Assembly (NCBI RefSeq): GCF_000220525.1
Contig: NZ_AFPK01000062.1
Location: 1 to 64,000 of the forward strand
DNA from: Ochrovirga pacifica
Lineage (GTDB): Bacteria; Bacteroidota; Bacteroidia; Flavobacteriales; Flavobacteriaceae
DNA length: 64,000 bases
Direction: 5' to 3'
The position numbers and the translations under genes were made by a program. Each line of letters opens with the position of its first letter. The first letter of the stretch is position 1. The notes beneath the pieces were generated by a model. The model was given only the letters and a program-made list of their open reading frames with translations, was not told the origin of the DNA and did no database searches. Of the stretch, positions 16,962 through 26,616 are shown in pieces.

Positions 16962-18911
16962 TTACTTTTGTTCTAATTCAATCCCTAAAACCTTATTTAC
17001 TTTTCCAGGTTGCCCCAACCACTCACCAAAACCAAAATACCCTCCTCCTGAGCCTACAATAATTGGTTTCATTTTCTTTATATCCACTTTATTTTTTTTA
17101 TTTCCTATTAACAAACCTTCGTTTACCTTGGTATCTATTACCTCACCTATAAACTGAGTATGTCTTCCTAACTTTTCTATTTTTATGACCTTTAGCTCTA
17201 CTACTACAGGAAATTCTTTTACATAAGGAGCATTTACTATTGAGGACTTAATAGGAGTTAAATTCAAAGTTTTAAACTTATTATAATCTTTACCAGAATG
17301 TTCACCAACCCAATCTACATAGGGTAATAAATCCTCACTTGCATAGTTTAAAGTGAACGCTTTAGACTCCATTACATTCTTATATGTTTGTGTGGCTTCT
17401 CGTAAAGAAACACTCATACTTAAGGGGCTGGAATTCACGATTCCGCTCCAAGAAGCTGTCATTATGTTGGGAGTACCATCTTTTGAATAAGAACCAATAA
17501 CAACAGCTGGTAAAGGAAACATAGTAGGTCTCTTTCCTATAGATTTCTTTTCTGTACTTGTTATACTATCCTTAGGTTGTACTATTTTTTCAGGGTTGGT
17601 ATTGTGATGATCTAGCTTATCTGTAGTTTTTGGATCAATCTTTAATAGTAAAATGATGATTACTAAAATCAACAAGAGGTTCATAATTTCACTTTTCTTC
17701 ATATTTAATAAGATTATTTTATCAGATGATTTGGTTTGTTTTTTACAGGAATCAAATATGAACCCTGTAGGACATATTCTACACCAAGGTTTAGAATAAA
17801 AGAAGGATAGAATAATAAAAATAACTCCAAAGACTATCATTGCCCAAGAAACTATTTCATACGAAAAGGAGGTAAAAGGTTCTATAAAAGATAATTCTGG
17901 AAAGAAACCTATTAGTAACCCTACTAATAGTAGGGTAAAAAGAATTGTTTGAATTTCTATACCTTTCCATTTTAACCATTTTAAAGATTTTTTCTTTTTA
18001 ATTGGTGAAATTTTACCTGCCAATTCTTGAACAGCCCCATACGGACACATATAATGGCAATAGAATTGTTTTTTTGTTGTAAAAGGAAGTACAATGCACA
18101 ACAGTAACAGCAATATTATTACTGGACTATTATTCCATGGTAAGCCATTAACAAGCCATCCATATAGCAATGCTACAGATAGCATGGTTTTATATAAAAA
18201 CCCCATTACTAATGCCACTGCAATTAGCATGTAAGTTCTATATTGTTTTAAACTCTTAACATAACATACTAACAAAGCAAATAGTATTGTTACTAAAGTT
18301 AGTATATACTGAATAATTTCTTTCAAACTTAAAGCTTGTCCTAAGCTTGCATTCTCTGTTAAATAGGACAATGTATTATTGACTCCTTGGATAATAGCAT
18401 GACTCGTTTCGGTTGCTGCAGTAATAGCATCTACCTTAGTTTGATATGCTTGCTCTATGGTATTGGCATTCCACTTATACAAAAGCTTATCATCTATAAT
18501 ATATTCCATATACTCTTGCGACTCATGATGCTTTAAAAGTGTAGTTCCTTTAATAATGTTATTTTTATCTATACCTATTAGTACTGGAACGTATCCTGCA
18601 AAACCTTTTATATTTTTGGCATAAGCAAAAGAAGAAATTACTTTCCCGATGGTATCATTTTTACTTGAGAATACAAATTGAAATCCTTTTTTATTCTTTA
18701 CAGAGAAACTATGAGCCAATGGAAAAATGTCCTTAATATGACTTAATTCTACGCTAGGCTCAGTTTTTAATTTGTTATTAAAAAATGTAAAATCTTTTCC
18801 TCCTTGAATAGCAATAGCTATTAATAAGAGAAATATTAGAGAGACTTTGTAGGTGTTTGGATTATTATAAAAATTTAACACCTTCTTTTTAATGCCTTTC
18901 AAATCTTTCAT
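16962..18911 (-). CDS. Membrane flavin/Fe-S protein: FMN-binding, NapH-like and flavin-reductase fusion
   Basis: A 649-residue fusion. TM helix at about 21-37. An extracytoplasmic FMN-binding domain follows (about 55-190) with the covalent-flavin motif DAITAATETS (161-170; T168 is the likely attachment residue for ApbE). A multi-helix membrane region (198-371) carries NapH/NosR-like cysteines C285, C289, C377, C380 and C389, fewer than two full 4Fe-4S sets. A last TM at about 408-424 leads to a flavin-reductase-like split-barrel domain (about 462-649; FPLPAVVIGSYSKDGTPN, TASWSGIVNSSP). FMN-binding plus NapH is known in electron-transfer proteins such as NosR; the added flavin-reductase domain is unusual. 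It lies 6 bp after the haem protein gene upstream and 32 bp before the dehydrogenase. Confidence 0.85.
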   Translation of the reverse strand: MKDLKGIKKKVLNFYNNPNTYKVSLIFLLLIAIAIQGGKDFTFFNNKLKTEPSVELSHIKDIFPLAHSFSVKNKKGFQFVFSSKNDTIGKVISSFAYAKNIKGFAGYVPVLIGIDKNNIIKGTTLLKHHESQEYMEYIIDDKLLYKWNANTIEQAYQTKVDAITAATETSHAIIQGVNNTLSYLTENASLGQALSLKEIIQYILTLVTILFALLVCYVKSLKQYRTYMLIAVALVMGFLYKTMLSVALLYGWLVNGLPWNNSPVIILLLLLCIVLPFTTKKQFYCHYMCPYGAVQELAGKISPIKKKKSLKWLKWKGIEIQTILFTLLLVGLLIGFFPELSFIEPFTSFSYEIVSWAMIVFGVIFIILSFFYSKPWCRICPTGFIFDSCKKQTKSSDKIILLNMKKSEIMNLLLILVIIILLLKIDPKTTDKLDHHNTNPEKIVQPKDSITSTEKKSIGKRPTMFPLPAVVIGSYSKDGTPNIMTASWSGIVNSSPLSMSVSLREATQTYKNVMESKAFTLNYASEDLLPYVDWVGEHSGKDYNKFKTLNLTPIKSSIVNAPYVKEFPVVVELKVIKIEKLGRHTQFIGEVIDTKVNEGLLIGNKKNKVDIKKMKPIIVGSGGGYFGFGEWLGQPGKVNKVLGIELEQK

Positions 18912-18916
18912 TCAAT

Positions 18917-21900
18917 CTATTTCTTATAAAACTTAAGTGTATATACCTTCTCTTTATTTTCAATATTTACAATATAAATTCCTGAAGATAGCTTAGATAC
19001 ATCCAATAATTCATCCTCAACAATTAATACAGTATTTATTTGTCTTCTTCCTAAGAAATCGTAAACGTGTACTTTTGTACTACCAAAGAGTCCGTTAATT
19101 TTTAAAGTATTTATTACTGAGTTTGGAGACACATAAACTAATTGATTATAAGAATTTTGTTCCTCGTTAGATAAAGAATTATTTATTTTTTCTATGGTAA
19201 ATATTTCATTGTCACTAATTAAATCGGCATTAAATCTCATGTTATTTTCTCCGTTTACTACAGATAAATATTTATCATTGTTCCCTTTTAATCCATATTC
19301 ATTACCTCCTAGGTTTACTAAAGAAATTAACTCCCACACTCCTTTATTGGTTCTATTCACTTTAATAGGGTTGTTTCCATTCTCAGAGCTCATGTATAAA
19401 TTATTCATCCCTTTTATATTATAACCATTCCCATTTACTTCTAAAAGAAAGGCTTCGTTATGTGTAGGCTCCTCATTCTCCGACAAACTAGCTAAAATTC
19501 CATTTTCTATACTTATATACTCATTTAAGCTCTTCGATTTTAAAGAAACCATATCTCCATCAATAAAACTAGCAGCAGAACAACTTATCAAAATATTATC
19601 CCAACTTATTGTCTCTGTAGATTGTACTACGTTATTATGCTGTACAATCAATTCGTTAATGTTAGGCCAAGCTTCTTTTGCCCAATCTTTAACCTGATAT
19701 AAAATTTCACAGTCTACTCCTAAATTCTGAGCTTCTTTCAACATCCAATACATATGATCTGCATACATAGGTTCTTTTGTATTTACAGATTTTGTTACAT
19801 CATAAATTTGTGTTTTATACCACGAGTCTAAATTTTGCGAACCATTCTGCCCTCTTAAATTGTTGGCATTACTTGGAACTTCAGGTAATAAATTGTCATA
19901 CCTCCACCAATTTTCATTGGAACTAGAAAAATCATTATCACTCAAATAAAATTTATTCTGAGGCTTGTTTACTTCTTTTAAAAACTGCTTAAACTGAGCG
20001 TTTAAAACATATTTCAACAAATTAGAATCGTAATCATTTAAAGACTTTATAAATTCCAATGGTTGAAAACCTGCTAGTTGAGAGGCTCCTGCATCTGCTT
20101 CTTTTCCTAGAAAATACCACGGCCCCATGACTCTTATTCTAAAACCATTGGCATCATTAGGATTTGTATCTCCAGACCATGTTTTTGTCTGATACATATT
20201 GTTAATAGTATGAACGTATCTTAATGGCTGCATAATACCCGATGACTTACTTGAACTTAAAATAAATTCTGGCTGATAATTAAAGTCTACAGGTCCATTG
20301 TGTGAATTTACTCCATAGCCTGGTGTTAACACCATCTGTAATTGATACCAGTTTGTTGATTCATATTGTCCCGTTTCTTTAGGTTGTCCTAAAAAATTTT
20401 GACAATTACCATCTTGACATCCTGTAATATGAGCAGGTATCTCAAATACATGTTTTCCATCCTCATCAGAAAGAAACCATTGTCTGCTTGAGGGTTTATC
20501 GATAGGATTTAAATAATTAGGAGCTTGATCTTGAAGTCCAAACTCATTCATAAATTCAAAGTTTTTTACCGCCATTAGCCTCGCCAAACTTGTTGCTGCA
20601 AAAACCTGAGGAACTCCTGTTGTAACTGCATTAAGTCCATCACCTGTATCTGTTCTCCAATGCCCCCCCATATCCTCAGTATCACTACTTAAAACTTGTG
20701 CTTGAAAAAATCGATAATGTAGTCTTTGCTCTATGTGTCCCTCCTTTAACAAATCAATATCTGAACTTGGTAAATTCTTCAAATTAACTTTACCATTGGC
20801 ATCTACATAACTCAACAATAAATCTCTATACTTCTCATACCCTTTTTGGGGGTTTAAAAAACTCTTTTTAATACTTACAAAAGGTGTTTTATCCTCATAG
20901 GTTCTTTGGTAAAAATTGTCTTTAGAATAGGCATCCATTGGGTGAATCATTGGTAGCCAATGTTTCCAATCTGGAAATTGTATTGGTAATTTTAACGTAA
21001 ATGTCTCTGGAGACTTATCAGAATCGAAATAAGTATCCATATCCTCTTGTGTAAAACCTGATGTTTTTCCAAAAAGTTGGATTGCCATATCTTTGTCGTC
21101 TTCCAAAACAGCTTCCAAGCCTGCACCGGCAGACCACTCTTCGACAGACTTTGTTTCCAAATCTGGCCCTGGTTGGTAAGGTGGGTTCCATGGTCTACCA
21201 TATCTATGAATATTCCCTTTATCTCCATCTTTGTCTGATAAAGACCTTATATATGCTGCTATCAGCTTACCTTCTTCTTCTGTTAGTCTATGAAATTTAG
21301 CTCTTTCTATAATTGAAAAGTTTGAATAACTAAAAATTTCTAAATCTCTACCGTCTTGTGTATGACAATGTGTACATTTAGCCGATATTAGTTTTGGACC
21401 TCCTAAATTGTAACCATACCAAAATCCCTCTTGTCCTTCGGGTATAACACTATTCCACATATCTTGCCCCATCGTTTTTGATTCAAAATCTCCACCCCTT
21501 CCATAATACCATAAATCCTTTCCTTTATTAATACTATCATTTAATTGAGAACTAGTTAATACAACTCCATCCTCTGTATATGGATCTTTCCATTCTTCTG
21601 GGTTATCTTCTGTATAATAACTTACATTTGGTTGCTGATCTGCTAATGCTGTTTTATTAGCTGGTAAATAATAAGAGTTTCCCTTTAAAATTCTATTTCC
21701 GGAATGATCTAAAATATCCAAATCAATTATTCTAAAACCACTAGAGATACCATCTGTTTTTTCAAAACGAAAACGTATTTTATTCTGTCCAACCTTAAAA
21801 GCATTACTTGTAAACTTTAATCTAATTGTATTATAGCCCCCATGTACCATACCTCCTCTAGCCATTTCTTGTGGATAAATCTCTGTATTGCTATGATTTA

Positions 21901-22201
21901 AACTTTCAAAAGCCGCTGTATTTACACTAACAGCTATTTTATCTTGGTAACTAGCGTTATTTATTTGTAAATACAAATTATCAACAACACCAATGTTATT
22001 AAACATCGTTTCGTCTATGGTAAACCTTCTTTCTGACACACCTAACTTTAAGCCTAAGCCTTGTAATTCTGGTGTATTGACTGAAATGTTTGCAGGCAAG
22101 CCAAAAACCTCTATTGGTAATTTTACTTTTTGTGCGTGCACCATAGTTACAAACAAAACAAAATCCCAAAAAACCACTCTTATAATTTTCCATATTGACA
22201 A
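18917..22201 (-). CDS. T9SS-secreted single-haem protein, paralogue 1 (fascin-like tail)
   Basis: A 1094-residue secreted protein of a family I cannot name. After a signal peptide (FWDFVLFVTMVHAQ) comes a beta domain with RGGMVHGGYNTIR, then a c-type haem site CTHCH at 276-280 followed by TQDGRDLEIFSYSN and RPWNPPYQPG. A long conserved region runs to about residue 850 (FPDWKHWLPMIHPMDA, TSLARLMAV, GQPKETGQYESTNWYQLQ, RIRVMGPWYFLGKEADAG). Residues about 890-1010 look like a beta-trefoil/fascin fold and the last 75 are a T9SS type A sorting domain. Start is TTG at 22201; the next Met would remove the signal peptide. The nearby 60-bp gap holds a hairpin. Paralogues are at 22262-26482 and 47197-49884. 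The single haem suggests electron transfer or oxidation; substrate unknown. Confidence 0.85.
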   Translation of the reverse strand: MSIWKIIRVVFWDFVLFVTMVHAQKVKLPIEVFGLPANISVNTPELQGLGLKLGVSERRFTIDETMFNNIGVVDNLYLQINNASYQDKIAVSVNTAAFESLNHSNTEIYPQEMARGGMVHGGYNTIRLKFTSNAFKVGQNKIRFRFEKTDGISSGFRIIDLDILDHSGNRILKGNSYYLPANKTALADQQPNVSYYTEDNPEEWKDPYTEDGVVLTSSQLNDSINKGKDLWYYGRGGDFESKTMGQDMWNSVIPEGQEGFWYGYNLGGPKLISAKCTHCHTQDGRDLEIFSYSNFSIIERAKFHRLTEEEGKLIAAYIRSLSDKDGDKGNIHRYGRPWNPPYQPGPDLETKSVEEWSAGAGLEAVLEDDKDMAIQLFGKTSGFTQEDMDTYFDSDKSPETFTLKLPIQFPDWKHWLPMIHPMDAYSKDNFYQRTYEDKTPFVSIKKSFLNPQKGYEKYRDLLLSYVDANGKVNLKNLPSSDIDLLKEGHIEQRLHYRFFQAQVLSSDTEDMGGHWRTDTGDGLNAVTTGVPQVFAATSLARLMAVKNFEFMNEFGLQDQAPNYLNPIDKPSSRQWFLSDEDGKHVFEIPAHITGCQDGNCQNFLGQPKETGQYESTNWYQLQMVLTPGYGVNSHNGPVDFNYQPEFILSSSKSSGIMQPLRYVHTINNMYQTKTWSGDTNPNDANGFRIRVMGPWYFLGKEADAGASQLAGFQPLEFIKSLNDYDSNLLKYVLNAQFKQFLKEVNKPQNKFYLSDNDFSSSNENWWRYDNLLPEVPSNANNLRGQNGSQNLDSWYKTQIYDVTKSVNTKEPMYADHMYWMLKEAQNLGVDCEILYQVKDWAKEAWPNINELIVQHNNVVQSTETISWDNILISCSAASFIDGDMVSLKSKSLNEYISIENGILASLSENEEPTHNEAFLLEVNGNGYNIKGMNNLYMSSENGNNPIKVNRTNKGVWELISLVNLGGNEYGLKGNNDKYLSVVNGENNMRFNADLISDNEIFTIEKINNSLSNEEQNSYNQLVYVSPNSVINTLKINGLFGSTKVHVYDFLGRRQINTVLIVEDELLDVSKLSSGIYIVNIENKEKVYTLKFYKK

Positions 22202-22211
22202 AATAATACGT

Positions 22212-22249
22212 ACTGTATTAATACAATCTTAAGAATTGATTAATACAGT
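22212..22249. promoter_or_regulatory. Inverted repeat between two haem-protein genes
   Basis: ACTGTATTAAT (22212-22222) pairs exactly with ATTAATACAGT (22239-22249). The loop is itself partly self-complementary. There is no T-run, and the structure ends only 10 bp before the TTG start of the downstream haem gene, so it may affect its translation or be a weak stabilising stem. Confidence 0.4.
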
Positions 22250-22261
22250 GACGATTGCTTA

Positions 22262-25200
22262 TTATTCTTTAATAATTTTAAAGACCACTGTACTATTATC
22301 GTCCTGAATCCTAAGAAGGTAAACTCCAGAATTAAAACTTGACATATCTATTTGAGAACTCGATTTTTTTATTTCTTTATCTATATGTACTTTGCCGTAC
22401 ATATCGTATATCACAAATTGATAGGTTTCATCAGTCATCCCATTTATTTTCAAAACATTACCAAAAGGATTATTCTGTATGGAAATTTCCGTTCCCTCTA
22501 CTTCAGGAGTACTTAAATCTTTGTTATATTTTATTTGCAGACTAAATACCTGAGGATTCGTTAAACAATTAGGATCCGTTAGTATATGTAGTTTCCATTC
22601 ACCTAAATAGTCACTATCCTCATCGATTATAGAAAATATTTCTGGGTCTTTATTATACGCTAATTTATCCCCCCTAGGTGTTTCCCATTGATACCTTCCT
22701 TCTAAAATATAATTTGGTTTTAATGTAATTTGGGTTTCTGTATCTAAAATAATTTCATCAGAAGTATTAAATATCCCATTGTCTATTCTGTATTTGATAA
22801 AATTTTCTTCCATATTCTGACTATTAGATATACTAACTATTTTACTTACTGTATCAGAACAGGCTAATTTGGAAAATGTAAACTTTCCAAATTTGTTGGA
22901 TTCATCTAATTTTATTGTATGATTTAAGTTATTATTATTCAATAAAACTGTAGTTCCATCAGGTTGTTCTAAAGAAATATCTAATGGTGAGTGTTTTTTA
23001 TACACATGCTCTAAAGGTAACTCTTGTGACATTCTCCACTTATGAGCCAAATACCCCTCTAGATAAGTTTGATGATTTTTTGGAATACTGTAATCAAACA
23101 CCAATACTTCTGAAATAGGTCCTTTATGATACCAATTAGCATTTGCATTTCCTCCTGATATTTGACCTAAATAAAAAGCTCTAGAGGTTCTCATATTGGT
23201 ATTATCTATTTTAAAATCCTCTTCCAATTTTCCATTAATAAAAACCTGAACTCTATCTCCTTTTTTAACTGTAGTAATAATAAAATTATTTCCATCTTTA
23301 AAATACTTCCCATAATGTTTCTCGTCATTATAAACAGTCTGACTTCTACCGTCTTTACTAAACTTAAACCCAAACCCTTTATTGTTCGTAAAATTCCCCA
23401 TTAAATCTCCCCATTTATTTGACACTCTATACCCTTTACCTGTAACTATCATCGTCCAGTCATTATTTAGAAACTCATCATTTGATGTAGAAAACAATTC
23501 TAGACCATCTGCATTACGTTCTCCAAATACAACAGCAGGCAAACCATTCAACCCTTCATTATCATACCTTGGTCTTAGATTATTATTAGTAAGCACTGGT
23601 ATAGCGTAACCATTATTTGCTTTATTGTACCAATGATTTACAAATGATCTATTAGTAGGCTCATTCGTCTCTTTCACCTTTGTTGCATCAAGCCATAACA
23701 ACGGTTGGGTAGAAGCTTCTAATTTTAGCTCAAAAACATCATCAAGACAAGCAATATTATTTTTAAAATCTAACCATTCACCAGCATTCTTCTTCATTTT
23801 AATGTTCAGTCCCTCAGATGGTAAAATAAAGTTGTTTTCTGCCCAATTATTTAGCGTACAAACGGCATCTTTTAAAGTTACCCTACACTTTACTCGGGCT
23901 CCTGTATTTATATTCTCTGTAGACAATTTATTGGTGTTATTTTCTATTTCTTGGTCATCTATCCACCATTCGTACTTTAAATTTTCTACATCTCCAGTTG
24001 TTTGAGCTATCAGCACATTCTGATTGGTGTTACACTCGCTTTGATCTTCCAAATCAATCAATAGCTTTAATTCCGTTGTATTTCTATACTTTTCAAAGTC
24101 TATATTAGGCCAAGCTTTTTTAGACCATGAAATTAAGTCCTCTATAATATTACAATCTACTCCTAGATCTATAAATTGAGGTATTAAATAATACATCTTA
24201 TCTGCCCAGTAATCTAAACCTACAAAAGTGTCCATATCCGTTTTTAAATCACTCGTTTTTTTACTAACAGCATCTAAGCCATCGCTACTACCATTTTCAG
24301 ATCTTTCAAACTTTTCTATGCTATTCACAGGACTATTTACTGCTTCTAAAAATTGTTTTAACTGTGCATTTAAGATCCAAACAGATAAACCAGGTTGAAT
24401 CTTGTCTAAAAACTTTGGCCAAGCATTCTCTGGTATTTTATTTAATTGATGGCTATCAGACCTTCCTATAATATGCCAAGGCCCTTGTACTCTAATTCTA
24501 AAGCCTTTACTGTCATTATTTGGTCCTCCTGCATCTTCCCAATCTCTTATTTGGTATTTAGCATTCATAGAGTGATAATATCTTAAGGGTTCATAAATCC
24601 CCGAAGAAGAACTCGCTTTCATTATAAAATCTGGATGGTAATTATAATCAGTTGGTCCATTACCTTGAACAAAACCTCCTTCTCCACCATTTAAAACTAG
24701 CTGTAAATGATACCAATTTGTCGACTCAAATTGGCCAACTTCTTCAGGCTGCCCATGAAAAAATTGACAGTTTCCAATTATTTTTTCACCTTCAGGGGTA
24801 TAAGTATCTTTTACACATGCTTGGAAATGAGGAGGGACTTCAAACACCTGATAATCTTTACCAAACCACTGTCTATTGTTGGGGTTAGGTTTGTAGCCAT
24901 CTACCTGATCGGGTCTCATAAATTTTTTTGCTTTGTCTTGTAGGTCAAATTCATTGTACAATTCAAAAAACTGAACCGCCATTAACCTAGCTAAACTAGT
25001 CCCTGCTAATTCTCTAGGAACCCCCTCTCCTAAACTCTTAGTTGCTTCTCCATCGGAAGTTCTCCAATGTGGAAATTCATCACTAGCTGTCCCTTGTACC
25101 AAAAAACCTCTGTAATGATGATGAAATAACTGATTCCATTTATGCAATAATTGATAATCATCTAGTGTTTTCGCTGATTTAGAAAAATTGTTTTCTAAGT

Positions 25201-26482
25201 AATCTCTATAATCTTCGTATCCTTTTTTGGGATTAAAAAAATCCTCATCTCTTGGAAATCTATCAAAAGCTTTTAACGTTCTTTTTGTAACACTTGCAAA
25301 AGGATTGTTCCAAAAATCATTCTTTGTGTATGCATCCATTGGGTGTATTATGGGCAACCAATGTTTCCAGTCTGGAAATTGAATAGCCAATGGAATTAAA
25401 GTTCGGTCATACATTTTTTTAGAATCAAACCTTTTGTACACCTCTTCTTGATTGACACCATTAGGAAACATATGTTCTAACATATCTGCATCTTTTTCCA
25501 ATACTGCATCTAAACCAGCTCCGGCAGACCATTGTTCAATAGGTTTATCCTTTAATTGTTGTCCTGGTTGATAAGGTGGATTCCATGGTCTACCATACCT
25601 ATGAATCTTACCTCCCGTAGTATTTCCATCTGAATTGGATAAAGACCTTATATAAGCTGCTATCAACTTACCTTCTTCTTTAGTTAAACTATGAAATTCA
25701 GATCGTTGAATAATAGATTCATTGGAATACGAAAAAATCTCTAAGTCTCTACCATCTTGTGTATGACAGCTAGCACATTTTGCGCTAATCGTTTTTCTCT
25801 TCCCTAAATTATGTCCATACCAGAAACCATCTCTAGTTGACGGTAAATAATTACTCCATAAGTCTTGTCCCATTTTCTTTGTTTCAAAATCTCCTCCTCT
25901 TCCATAATACCAAAGACTTTTTCCTTTACTTACACTATCTTTTAACTGATTTATTGTTAAGGCTTCTCCATCCTCCGTATAAGGATCTGTCCATAGTTCT
26001 GGATCATCTTCTTCGAACACGCTTTCTTCTAGAATATCATTTTTATTAACATCCAACAAGTTAAATCTCACTACCCTATAACCATTGGAAATTCCATCAG
26101 ACAAATCAAATCTGAATTTAATGTTGTTTACCCCTTCTAATAAACCTTCAGCAGGTATGGTAAATCGAATTGTATTATGTCCTCCATGTACCATTCCTCC
26201 TCTTTCTTTCTCTGGACTTAGAATAGCACAGTTCGTGTGGTTCAAGGAAATCCAATCTTCGTTGTTAATTTGAATAGACCCTTTATTTTGATAGCTCAAA
26301 TTATTTATCTGAAACCATACTTTGTTTACTAAACTTACTTGCTGGTTGCTTAAATAAAATTGCCTCTCTTTTACCACTCCTTCTTGTCCTAAAACTTCCA
26401 CAGGTAAGACTATATTTTGGGCATTAACACTCACATATGCAAACCAAAATATTAATAATAAAGAAAGACTAATTTTATTCAT
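22262..26482 (-). CDS. T9SS-secreted single-haem protein, paralogue 2 (LamG-like tail)
   Basis: The largest paralogue, about 1,406 residues from the ATG at 26482. The frame extends to a TTG at 26509, which I judge less likely. Signal peptide ISLSLLLIFWFAYVSVNAQ. The core matches the other two copies: RGGMVHGGHNTIR, haem site CASCH (245-249 in the longer numbering) followed by TQDGRDLEIFSYSN, then RPWNPPYQPG, FPDWKHWLPIIHPMDA, TSLARLMAVQFFELYNEF and GQPEEVGQFESTNWYHLQ. After about residue 850 it diverges: an Ig-like stretch, a concanavalin/LamG-like domain (about 990-1190; LPAVVFGERNADGLELF, VFINGKLEEDF, ISEVLVFDYSIP), another beta region and a T9SS sorting domain. It opens the redox operon, downstream of the manA terminator. 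Function unknown; the LamG-like part may bind polysaccharide. Confidence 0.85.
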   Translation of the reverse strand: MNKISLSLLLIFWFAYVSVNAQNIVLPVEVLGQEGVVKERQFYLSNQQVSLVNKVWFQINNLSYQNKGSIQINNEDWISLNHTNCAILSPEKERGGMVHGGHNTIRFTIPAEGLLEGVNNIKFRFDLSDGISNGYRVVRFNLLDVNKNDILEESVFEEDDPELWTDPYTEDGEALTINQLKDSVSKGKSLWYYGRGGDFETKKMGQDLWSNYLPSTRDGFWYGHNLGKRKTISAKCASCHTQDGRDLEIFSYSNESIIQRSEFHSLTKEEGKLIAAYIRSLSNSDGNTTGGKIHRYGRPWNPPYQPGQQLKDKPIEQWSAGAGLDAVLEKDADMLEHMFPNGVNQEEVYKRFDSKKMYDRTLIPLAIQFPDWKHWLPIIHPMDAYTKNDFWNNPFASVTKRTLKAFDRFPRDEDFFNPKKGYEDYRDYLENNFSKSAKTLDDYQLLHKWNQLFHHHYRGFLVQGTASDEFPHWRTSDGEATKSLGEGVPRELAGTSLARLMAVQFFELYNEFDLQDKAKKFMRPDQVDGYKPNPNNRQWFGKDYQVFEVPPHFQACVKDTYTPEGEKIIGNCQFFHGQPEEVGQFESTNWYHLQLVLNGGEGGFVQGNGPTDYNYHPDFIMKASSSSGIYEPLRYYHSMNAKYQIRDWEDAGGPNNDSKGFRIRVQGPWHIIGRSDSHQLNKIPENAWPKFLDKIQPGLSVWILNAQLKQFLEAVNSPVNSIEKFERSENGSSDGLDAVSKKTSDLKTDMDTFVGLDYWADKMYYLIPQFIDLGVDCNIIEDLISWSKKAWPNIDFEKYRNTTELKLLIDLEDQSECNTNQNVLIAQTTGDVENLKYEWWIDDQEIENNTNKLSTENINTGARVKCRVTLKDAVCTLNNWAENNFILPSEGLNIKMKKNAGEWLDFKNNIACLDDVFELKLEASTQPLLWLDATKVKETNEPTNRSFVNHWYNKANNGYAIPVLTNNNLRPRYDNEGLNGLPAVVFGERNADGLELFSTSNDEFLNNDWTMIVTGKGYRVSNKWGDLMGNFTNNKGFGFKFSKDGRSQTVYNDEKHYGKYFKDGNNFIITTVKKGDRVQVFINGKLEEDFKIDNTNMRTSRAFYLGQISGGNANANWYHKGPISEVLVFDYSIPKNHQTYLEGYLAHKWRMSQELPLEHVYKKHSPLDISLEQPDGTTVLLNNNNLNHTIKLDESNKFGKFTFSKLACSDTVSKIVSISNSQNMEENFIKYRIDNGIFNTSDEIILDTETQITLKPNYILEGRYQWETPRGDKLAYNKDPEIFSIIDEDSDYLGEWKLHILTDPNCLTNPQVFSLQIKYNKDLSTPEVEGTEISIQNNPFGNVLKINGMTDETYQFVIYDMYGKVHIDKEIKKSSSQIDMSSFNSGVYLLRIQDDNSTVVFKIIKE

Positions 26483-26562
26483 TTCACATTTTTTTAACTT
26501 CAAAAACAAATAAAACGCTACACACTTAATTTTTAATTAAAAAAAAATTAATCTCATAAAAA

Positions 26563-26594
26563 AAGAAACTCTTACGTTAACGTAAGAGTTTCTT
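26563..26594 (-). terminator. Intrinsic terminator after manA
   Basis: A perfect 32-bp palindrome, each arm AAGAAACTCTTACGTT or its complement, followed in the minus direction by a run of T. It separates the manA unit from the haem/redox unit. Confidence 0.9.
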
Positions 26595-26616
26595 AGAAGT
26601 TTAATAGTTTCTAGTC

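Noticed and set aside
21999-22193. Alternative ATG-started frame overlapping the start of haem paralogue 1
   Set aside because: It is a different frame with no family pattern; the TTG start at 22201 gives a proper signal peptide and the conserved core.
18917-22201. Di-haem cytochrome c peroxidase identity for the haem family
   Set aside because: Only one CxxCH is present in each paralogue and the rest of the protein does not match that family's pattern.
26563-26594. Operator role for the 32-bp palindrome
   Set aside because: It is followed by a T-run just after a gene end, so a terminator explains it.
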